From contig JALNQF010000697.1 in the NCBI GenBank assembly GCA_028456385.1, forward strand, positions 1-16,484: a stretch of DNA of 16,484 nucleotides, written 5' to 3'. Under the pieces are notes generated by a model. It was not told the origin of the DNA, searched no databases, and saw only the letters and a program-made list of their open reading frames with translations. This DNA comes from Ophiosphaerella korrae (lineage: Eukaryota; Ascomycota; Dothideomycetes; Pleosporales; Phaeosphaeriaceae). Both the position numbers and the translations under genes were made by a program. This document shows, one piece after another, positions 10,287 through 16,484 of this stretch (the stretch's first letter is position 1; every line of letters starts with the position of its first letter).

Positions 10287-10744
10287 TATTATAGGTGTAA
10301 TAGAAGGAATTAAGATAGAACTAATTAGTCCTAACTTAGATACTAACAAAGTATAAGACAAGTAAGGTAATAATCTTAATTAGGAAACTATATATAACTA
10401 GGACACTTAGTATAATCTATAATCTATAGACTTTTAGCGTTAATAGATTATAGATTAGAGTAATCTATAATCTATTAGTCTTAGTAACTATAGATTATAG
10501 ATTACAATAAGTATATAGTTAGTAGAATACGTATTATTAGGATAGTATTAGTAATTTAATCCTTTAACTATAGAACGCTAATCTAAGATAGTTATAAAAT
10601 ATCTTTAATTATTTATAGTTATTATAGATTACCCTCTAAGCTTTTACTATTAACTCCTAATCTACTAATCTTTCTAAGATAAGTACCTATAGTTAATAAT
10701 AGATAGTCTATAATACTATAGTTTATAATAAGTAGCCTATAATA
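10287..10744 (+). repeat. Element B 3' LTR (458 bp)
   Basis: Same length as the 5' LTR and gap-free to it. The first two bases are TA instead of TG, a RIP change at the terminal dinucleotide; the end is TA as in the 5' copy. It has lost C or G at about 27 sites kept in the 5' LTR, and keeps C or G at about five sites lost there. The LTR inverted 15-mers recur at 10413-10504. Confidence 0.93.
10413..10504. repeat. Alternating inverted 15-mers inside 3' LTR
   Basis: Same four-copy alternating arrangement as in the 5' LTR, offset by exactly 6,629 bases. The cluster is nearly unchanged although surrounding LTR positions differ, because the words contain no CpA or TpG to mutate. Confidence 0.85.
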
Positions 10745-10749
10745 GTAAA
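10745..10749. repeat. Target site duplication, right (GTAAA)
   Basis: Identical to 3653-3657 and directly after the 3' LTR. Together they fix both element borders to the base. Confidence 0.88.
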
Positions 10750-13119
10750 GCTATAAAAGTAGCTAGAAGTCTTAGAGTTATTATCTTTAAGCTTATAAGA
10801 ACGTACTAGCTTATTAAGTATTATAAGAAGATACTTATAAGCTACTTAATAACTTAGAAAAATATTTTAGTAAATAAAATACTAGATATTAGCTACTATA
10901 GTATTATAGGTAAAAAGTATAGTAATAAAGTAGCTAGAAGACTAAGTAGCTATAGGAATAAAAGTATTAGTATAAGTACGCTTTTACTAAATAAACTTAG
11001 TAATATAGTAGTAACTTTTAGTAAAACTTTTAACTTAAAAGAGTACTTACTTATATTTAGCTATTAAACTACTAAAAATAGATTAGCTAAGCTTTAAAAA
11101 ACCTTTAAGATAAGACTTAGTAAAAAGGAAAATAAAGTTAAAGACTTACGTAACTTATAATTATAGCTTTAAATATAATTATAAATATAAAAGCTATTAA
11201 AGTAAATAAAACCTTAATTATTAAAGAAAATAGAGTATCTAATACTACTATAAATATAAGTAGTATAAATATACTTACTTTCTTTATTAAAACTATAAGT
11301 AATAGCCTTATTAGAGTTTAGTAGTATTAGCTTTAGTAGTAAAGCCTTAAAAAGGCTAATAGTCTTCTAAGTATACTAACTTATATAGACTATAGCTTTA
11401 TAATAAGCTTATATCTCTTAAGAATTATTAATTAAAGAAAGATCTTAAAAGTATATAGCCTAGGTAGCTAAAGAGTTTTAAGTATCTCTTAACTTTTATA
11501 ATAGTATACCTAATATTATAGCTAGTAGAAAAAAGACTAAAAGCTATTAGAAGTATAGAAAAAGCTATTAAAGTTATCGAAATAAATATTATTAAGACTA
11601 TTCTTTACGTAAGCCCTATTTTTATACTTATTATAGTAAGTATATATAAACTCTTAAATAAAGAAAAGAAGCTAGCTAAAGTTATACTCTTTAAAGATAT
11701 TAAAGGCTTAGTTAAAAAGGTTATAAAGTAAGTTAAGTAAGAAAGAGTAGTTAAAGAAATAAGTAATAACTAAGAGCTTATAAGTAAAAAAGGTTAATAC
11801 TTACTTTTATACTAGAAATAATATATTATAAAAATAGGGTAAGAAGCTCTACTCTAAGTTTAATAGTAACTTAAAAGTAGTCTACTTAGGTTATAAAGTA
11901 GCTAAAAAAGATTATTACTACTATAGTTACTTTAGCTAAGCTAGCTAGCTATATAAGAGCTAGGTTAGAAATTAAAAGTAGCTATAATAATTAAAGTAGG
12001 AAGTAAATAAGAGAATAGAGCTAGGAAACTAGTAATAGAGTAGCTAAGATAAGGTTAAAAAAAAGAAAAAAAAAGAGAATAAAAAATAAAGAGATAAAGT
12101 TTAAGTATACTTCTAGAGAGTATTTATAACTTTACTAAAATTATAGAAGCTAATAACTATAAGTACTTAACTACTAGTAAAGATATTTAAATATAAAGCT
12201 TTAAAGCTTTATACTAGCTTAACTAATAAATATATATATATAAGAAAAGAGTTAGCTATTAAATATTAATAAGTTAAAAAAGAATTTAGTAAATAAAAAT
12301 ATATTAAGTAAAAGAACTTTTATAAAAAAGTAAAAAACTACTCTAGCTTATAAAATATATAAAAAAATAGAATAGGTTAGAAAGTAACTTATAATATTTA
12401 CTTCTATATTTCTTATATTTATAATAAAAAGTAAATAAGTAGTAGCTATAACTATAAGGTATATAATATATATATATAAATTTTTTATTAAATAACCTAG
12501 AACTTACGTAAATACTTTATAAATAATATCTTAGATATTAAGTCTAGAGCCTTTAAGAGAAAAGTGTTATAAGTAGAAAATAAAAGTATTATTTTTAAAG
12601 TCTTAAGCTATAGCTAAAATACTCTAAAATAAAAATAATAGGTAATATAGAGAAATAGAGATAGCGTAACTTAAGCTTTATATTAAATAATAGTACTAGT
12701 AAGGCTAGTATTTTCTAGAGTAGGCCTAGGTAAGTTATAGCTATAGCTAGGGTTAGATTAGTAGTTTATAGATAATATATAGTAATTAATACCTAAAGAG
12801 CTATAAGTTATTTAAGAGGAGAAATACTCTTAAAAACTTAATATCTTCTTTTTCTTTTATTAATATTAATATTTTAGCTAGAAAGCCTAAGTTACTTTCT
12901 AACTTAATATATAGTTAGCGCTAGATACTAAACTATTTATAGTAGTAAAACTAAATTATAAATTTAAATAATTTTATATCTATTAGTTTAAGTACTATAC
13001 TACTAATAAAATAAAAAAGAAGTTTATAAGTTAAAGTAAGTTTTAATTTTTTTTTAAGCTAAAAGCTTTTAAATTAGTATAGTAGCTTAATAAAACTAAG
13101 CTCTTAAAAAGTAAAAGTA
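10750..13119. other. Unassigned RIP-saturated DNA
   Basis: About 2.4 kb with almost no CpA or TpG and dense TAA/TAG in all frames. The first 100 bases may continue a Leu-rich frame interrupted by element B. Around 13,020-13,260 the plus strand has a Lys-rich, coiled-coil-like frame that partly overlaps the antisense A-family fragment and is probably incidental. I found no RT, integrase, transposase or host motif I could defend. It is probably further transposon debris. Confidence 0.5.
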
Positions 13120-13366
13120 TATAGTAAAGTATTATAAAGAAAAAAATAGAAAAAAAGAGAGTAAGTAGTTACTAAAGAAATATAAGTACTAAGAGCTTAT
13201 AAAGAAGTATAAAAAAGAGCGTAGCTAACAAGCTTTTAAGTTATAAGATATAATCTATAAAAGTATAAATAGTATTTAGAGTTAGTTTAGATAATAAAGT
13301 TTAAGTTTTCTAAGACTAATAAGCTCTTACGCTCTAGATCTATATTAGGTATATAACTCTATAATA
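13120..13366 (-). repeat. Inverted fragment of the element A family (integrase tail)
   Basis: Read on the minus strand, 13366-13220 aligns without gaps to 2404-2550 (147 bp, about 14 differences by hand, roughly 90% identity, most but not all transitions). After about 80 extra bases, 13138-13120 again matches 2572-2590. It encodes the same YYxVIY...FIDYIL tail. It is therefore a second copy of the A family, in opposite orientation to element A and 10.7 kb away. Its upstream part is replaced by element C sequence. Confidence 0.85.
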
Positions 13367-13889
13367 ATAGTAAGGTATTTAAGAAGCTTTACTTTAAAAA
13401 GTATTAATTTATTAGTAAATTAGCTACTCTTTATACTATTATTATTTTACTTATAGAGAATTAATAGATATACTTTATAAACTTATCTATAAGTACTATA
13501 ATTAAGTTTAACTTATTTCTTTTTATATCTTTTAAAACTAATAAGTCTATTATAAAGTTTTATAAAAAGTATTACTATACTATTTTAAGTACTAGTAGTA
13601 CTAGTATTTTTTAGAGCTTATACTTTCTATTCTTATTTTATTAATATATAGGGTATTTCTTAATATAGTTATAAATAACTAAAAAAAGTTATAGCTAGTA
13701 ATACTTATACTTTAGTAAGTCTATAGTATTATTTATCTTATAGTAGCTACTTATTATATTATTATAAGTTTTTGTAATATATTTTAGTAAAGAGATCTAT
13801 TATTAGTAATTTATACTTTCTTACTATTATATAATATACTACTAAAGTTAAACCTTTAGTTTTATTATCTTTTTTTTACTTTACTAACT
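13367..13889 (-). pseudogene. Element C integrase, zinc module and partial core (pseudogene)
   Basis: Minus strand. NNRSLY and NILxKL blocks (about 13,780-13,820) precede the HHCC module. Former His codons are at 13764-13766 and 13743-13745 (H-x6-H), both now Tyr, in TYNNIISSYY. Former Cys are at 13653-13655 and 13644-13646 (C-x2-C) in YPIYxxNKNRKYK, the 'CxxCQxxK' signature. The core begins NFIIDLLVLKD (family 'DFIxGLP'), then LIIVLIDKFIKYIY at 13464-13505 (family 'ILVIVDRFTKYAHF') and RVANLLIN at about 13407-13430. Sequence stops after SFLNT, before the second catalytic Asp. A one-base shift near 13,770 separates the first block from the zinc module. Confidence 0.85.
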
Positions 13890-14439
13890 TTTTTAAGGCT
13901 CTCTACTTTATATATAAGATAAGCTACATCTTTTTCTTATACTTAATAAATAAATACTATAAGGTAATCTAGAATTTCTAGTATATAAGTATTTTTATCT
14001 TATTTTACTTTACGCGTAAAACTATTTAAAAATAAAATACTATATATTATAGCTCTTATAAGCTCTTCTATAACTTTATAACTTAGCTTTTATTATAGTA
14101 TAAATACTATTTAAGTAAGTAGAATATTAGAGTTTAGACTTAACTTTTTATCTATTATAGCTTTAGATATAATACTTCTTACTTTATTACTATTAATAGT
14201 AGTAGAGAGAGATATACCTAATAGTAATATATTACTAGGTTCTAATATCTAGTTAATAAATTCTATTTTAAGTATATTAGCTTTTTTAAAGGTTTAATAT
14301 ATTTCTATAAAGTTTTCTTTAAAGAAATTTTATTTTAATACTCTCTAAAAATAAGTATTTAAAGCTCTAGACCTTTATATAGCTTAGATCTAAAGCTTTT
14401 AGTATAGTATTAGTAATATTATATTATATAATACTTACT
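13890..14439 (-). other. Element C linker between RNase H and integrase
   Basis: About 180 codons in the RNase H frame on the minus strand, ending in a readable stretch with FTRKVK, DKNTYILEILDYLIVFIY and EKDVAYLIYKVESLKKVSKV. Gypsy elements have a short connection here before the integrase zinc module; this one is longer than usual. The A+T-rich sequence makes any domain call unsafe. Confidence 0.4.
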
Positions 14440-14790
14440 ACTCTTAAATAAAAATACCTTTTATATAGTTAAGTTACTTTAAAAGCCTATTTACTAGGTT
14501 CTCTTATCTTAGTTTATATTTAACTTTAAAATTAAACTTTATAAGCTCTTTTAATTAGTAAACTTACTTAAGAAATAGTTCTTTAGTATATATAAAGTAA
14601 TATAAATTATTATAATTATAGAGTACTTAGATTATTAATAAAGTATACTAATAATAGTATTACTATATTTTAAATAATATAACTATAGTACTTAATTCTT
14701 TATTATATATATACAATCTTAAAGAAAGTCTTAATAACTACTTACTCTAAAACGCTACTAGTTTCTAATAGTAATTAGCTACTAACTATA
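14440..14790 (-). pseudogene. Element C RNase H (pseudogene)
   Basis: Minus-strand reading gives KLVAFxSKxLL (family 'HPVAFYSRKL'), then YIYNKELSTIVILFKI at about 14,670-14,710 (family 'YEIxDKELLAIVxAFxxWRxYL'). Next is NYNNLYYFIYTKEL (family 'DHKNLxYFxTTKxL') and FNFKVKYKLRxENLVNRLLK at about 14,480-14,540 (family 'FxFxIxYRPGKxNxxADALSR'). Four ordered blocks in one frame make the assignment secure despite stops. The first catalytic Asp block is not legible. Confidence 0.78.
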
Positions 14791-15994
14791 CTATTTAAAG
14801 CTAAAGAAAAATTACTACTATATAGAGGTACTTTTTAAAAGTCTTTACTTACTACTTCTAGGAATAAGCTATATATACTATAATCTTAGCTTAGCTAGCT
14901 ACTAATATAACTTCTTACTTAACTTTATTCTTCTTCTTCTTTATTACTTAATTTAATTCTTCTATACAATACCTTATAATATAGCTACTTACGTATTAGT
15001 TATAGCTTTAAAGGCTTCTAGTAAGCTAAATAATAAGATTACTTATAATAGGTATAAGTAAATCGATAATTAACTTAATATATAGATATATAATTTAATA
15101 TAGCTTTAACTTTTTCTAACACCTACTTAAACTATTAAATTAATATCTTAATAATAGCTATTACTCTAGATAGCTTTTAGAGTAAGATTAAGTTATAGAA
15201 AGAATTTTAAAAGCTATACGCTATAACTTCTATAGTAGAGAGAATTCTTATACTAACTTTACTAGTAAACTTAGTTAAGATAGTATTTAAATATTAACTA
15301 TAATAGTATAGTAAGTCTTATAGAAAGTAAGATTTAAGAAGATATAACTAATAAAGAAGCTTAAGTTAATAAAGAAGATAAAGAAAGATTAGCTTAAGTA
15401 GTATCTCTTATATAAGGACTAGATAATTAAAGACTAAAAGAATATTACTTAGTTAGATAAGACGTCTATTATCTTTCTCTATAGACGTAGTAGATATAGA
15501 ATTTAAAGGAAAGTAGATAAAACTTTTATTTATAGCTATATTTGTAAAAAGTAGAAAAGCTTTTCTAAGTTTCTATTTTAGGAGTACTTTACGTATAATA
15601 AAAAGAGTATATATTACTATTAGATACTAGAGATAAATATAGAGAAAGTAGCTACTTCTATCTATATTAAAGAACTAAACTAAGAGCTTAAGCCCTTAAT
15701 AAAAGAATAGTAAGAGCTTAAGAATAGTATATATTATCTTAGTCTATAGAATAAGCTAGGTCGAAAGCTTTAATAGAAGTAGAATATAATAAATAGAAAG
15801 CTTAAGCGAGGTAAAGGCTTAGAGATTAACTAGTATTATTACTAGATAGTTATTCTCTTTCCTAAGTTATTCTCTTTTACTAAAGATTATATAATTAAAT
15901 AGCCTTGATTAATTATTTAAGAAGATAAAGTATATTCTTATAACTACTATATTTAATAATACGTATATAGATAATATAAAATCTAGAAGTTTAT
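14791..15994. other. Unassigned AT-rich stretch before the GC-rich boundary
   Basis: The minus strand from about 15,360 to 14,760 has a protein-like frame (for example SKVSIRILSTIEVIAYSF, FKxVLEKVKAIL, YRFTYTYYK, SNKEEEE). It could be a Gag or an RT-adjacent part of element C, but it lacks any diagnostic motif. The plus strand at about 15,460-15,900 has a basic frame (KEL, ELKPLIKE, RKLKRGKGLEIN), also not recognised. One TpG in a TGA context survives at 15,904, close to the boundary, so RIP is slightly weaker there. Confidence 0.4.
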
Positions 15995-16048
15995 TGTTAT
16001 GTAGTAGCTCTACTCTACTGCGCCAAACAAACCCAAAAAGGTAACCGA

Positions 16049-16069
16049 GTATTCAACAACGTTGAATAC
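16049..16069. repeat. Perfect 9-bp inverted repeat (hairpin), copy 1
   Basis: GTATTCAAC, three bases, then GTTGAATAC: a perfect stem. It is repeated exactly at 16444-16464. A longer inverse word, GTTGTTGAATAC at 16376-16387, is the exact reverse complement of 16049-16060, so the unit also has distant inverted ends. Confidence 0.9.
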
Positions 16070-16176
16070 AGGAGTAGAACAGTATATATTGCCTAAGGGC
16101 CCTTCGCCCTTGCTTGCGCTTTGCGCAGCTACGGCCTACTGCGGCCTACAGCGTGACAATATCCCCCTTCCCCGTA

Positions 16177-16261
16177 GCGCATGTCCTCAGGCGCTAGACT
16201 ACGACGGGCGGTAATACTGGACCTTCCAGCAGCTCACGATAGTTCTGGCGCATGTCCTCAG
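16177..16261. repeat. Short direct repeat within the GC-rich unit
   Basis: GCGCATGTCCTCAG occurs at 16177-16190 and again at 16248-16261, 71 bases apart. It suggests that the unit itself grew by an internal duplication. No coding sense is evident. Confidence 0.6.
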
Positions 16262-16377
16262 CGGCTCAGAGGCGCCCTATCTCGGCCCAGTCTCTGCTGG
16301 CCGGCTAGGCTGACTGGCTGTTGGCGGGGTCGAACTGACGCACTCAGCCCGACCTACCCCGCACGCAGCGCAGTTGT

Positions 16378-16453
16378 TGTTGAATACTATGTTATGTAGC
16401 AGCTCTACTCCACTGCGCCAAACAAACCCAAAAAGGTAACCAAGTATTCAACA
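16378..16453. repeat. 76-bp segment with 10-bp terminal inverted repeats
   Basis: Starts TGTTGAATAC (16378-16387) and ends GTATTCAACA (16444-16453), an exact 10-bp inverted repeat with TG...CA ends like an LTR or a miniature element. In the first unit the left end is missing: the sequence before 15995 is different AT-rich DNA. It could be the recombining or inserting part of the tandem unit. It is too short for a known autonomous element. Confidence 0.55.
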
Positions 16454-16464
16454 ACGTTGAATAC
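16444..16464. repeat. Perfect 9-bp inverted repeat (hairpin), copy 2
   Basis: Identical to 16049-16069, 395 bases later. It is the right-hand end of the 76-bp inverted-repeat segment and the start of the next GC-rich internal part. Confidence 0.9.
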
Positions 16465-16484
16465 AGGAGTAGAACAGTATATAT

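Larger units (their letters stand above)
3658..10744 (+). mobile_element. Element B: complete, RIP-inactivated Ty3/Gypsy chromovirus
   Basis: A 7,087-bp LTR retrotransposon with both LTRs (458 bp each), 5-bp target duplications, a single-frame gag-pol with Gag zinc knuckles, protease, RT, RNase H, integrase and C-terminal chromodomain, and a polypurine tract before the 3' LTR. Order and chromodomain place it among the chromoviruses. All coding motifs are in one frame (positions 1 modulo 3) over 5.4 kb with no indel, but scores of TAA/TAG codons make it non-autonomous and dead. It keeps many CpA sites (ACA and GCA), unlike its flanks, so it has been through less RIP and is the youngest insertion here. 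No primer-binding site could be recognised after the 5' LTR. Confidence 0.93.
13367..14790 (-). mobile_element. Element C: Ty3/Gypsy pol relic on the minus strand, truncated
   Basis: RNase H and integrase remnants follow each other on the minus strand, with protein patterns unlike both A and B. The integrase core breaks off at about 13,367 exactly where the A-family fragment starts, so the element is truncated or was joined there by recombination. At least one single-base frame change lies between RNase H and the zinc module (about 13,770), so it has decayed by indels as well as RIP. No LTRs could be delimited and RT was not recognisable upstream. Confidence 0.75.
15995..16484. repeat. GC-rich 395-bp tandem unit, 1.24 copies, not affected by RIP
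   Basis: TGTTATGTAG at 15995 recurs at 16390. From there 95 bases match to the window end with three differences: T/C at 16005 versus 16400, T/C at 16016 versus 16411, and G/A at 16047 versus 16442. The unit is therefore 395 bp, head to tail, and continues past the window. Base composition jumps to GC-rich and CpA/TpG are common, including TCA and CCA. The first two differences are CpA-to-TpA in the copy nearest the AT-rich block, as if RIP leaked in. It may be a satellite or an array of a miniature LTR-type or inverted-repeat element. No gene is supported in it. Confidence 0.85.

Noticed and set aside
13020..13260. Lys-rich plus-strand frame resembling the tail of a pogo/Fot-type transposase
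   Set aside because: It overlaps the antisense A-family integrase fragment, and no DDE or helix-turn-helix motif accompanies it. Composition alone explains the Lys codons.
15460..15900. Basic plus-strand frame that might be a tyrosine recombinase or other transposon protein
   Set aside because: No catalytic R-H-R-Y pattern or other diagnostic block could be placed, so the frame is described but not named.
16181..16399. Open reading frame of 72 codons on the plus strand
   Set aside because: It lies inside the GC-rich tandem unit, crosses into the second repeat copy, has no recognisable motif and no start context. It is open mainly because the DNA is GC-rich.
1..16484. Mitochondrial or organelle origin, or an AT-rich bacterial genome, to explain the composition
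   Set aside because: Coding frames are nuclear LTR retrotransposons, and the CpA/TpG loss with all-transition LTR differences is the RIP pattern of filamentous ascomycetes.
1..16484. CRISPR arrays, tRNA or rRNA genes, riboswitches, bacterial-type operons
   Set aside because: No spaced identical repeats, cloverleaf or conserved rRNA segments were seen. Short recurring AT-rich words come from low complexity.

Overview
This window is almost certainly nuclear DNA of a filamentous ascomycete (Pezizomycotina): a graveyard of Ty3/Gypsy LTR retrotransposons destroyed by repeat-induced point mutation (RIP). From base 1 to about 15,990 the DNA is extremely AT-rich. CpA and its complement TpG are almost gone, TpA is abundant, and every former Gln, Trp and many Arg codons read TAA or TAG. 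No intact gene exists there. Coding relics show up as long single frames whose stops and substitutions are all explained by C-to-T or G-to-A change.

Layout. (1) 1-2590, plus: element A, a Ty3/Gypsy pol relic (RT, RNase H, integrase), cut by the window start, followed by about 1 kb that I cannot assign. (2) 3658-10744, plus: element B, a complete but dead chromovirus-type Ty3/Gypsy element. It has 458-bp LTRs, 5-bp target duplications (GTAAA), one gag-pol frame ending in a chromodomain, a polypurine tract, and an unexplained 0.67-kb segment between pol and the 3' LTR. (3) 10750-13119: heavily mutated DNA with no family I can name. (4) 13120-13366, minus: a fragment of the integrase tail of element A's family, in inverted orientation. 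(5) 13367 to about 14790, minus: element C, a different Gypsy pol relic (RNase H, integrase) whose integrase core stops where the A-family fragment begins. (6) about 14790-15990: AT-rich, unassigned. (7) 15995-16484: a sudden change to GC-rich DNA without RIP, made of a 395-bp tandem unit with short perfect inverted repeats, running out of the window.

History. A, the region around 3.6/10.75 kb and C have lost nearly all CpA, whereas B keeps many. B is therefore the youngest insertion, nested in already mutated DNA. In the AT-rich part the CpA sites that survive are preceded by a purine (ACA or GCA), which gives a readable context signature of the mutator. I see no host gene, RNA gene, CRISPR array or cellular operon. 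The window is better described as a stratified transposon and RIP record than as a functional system.
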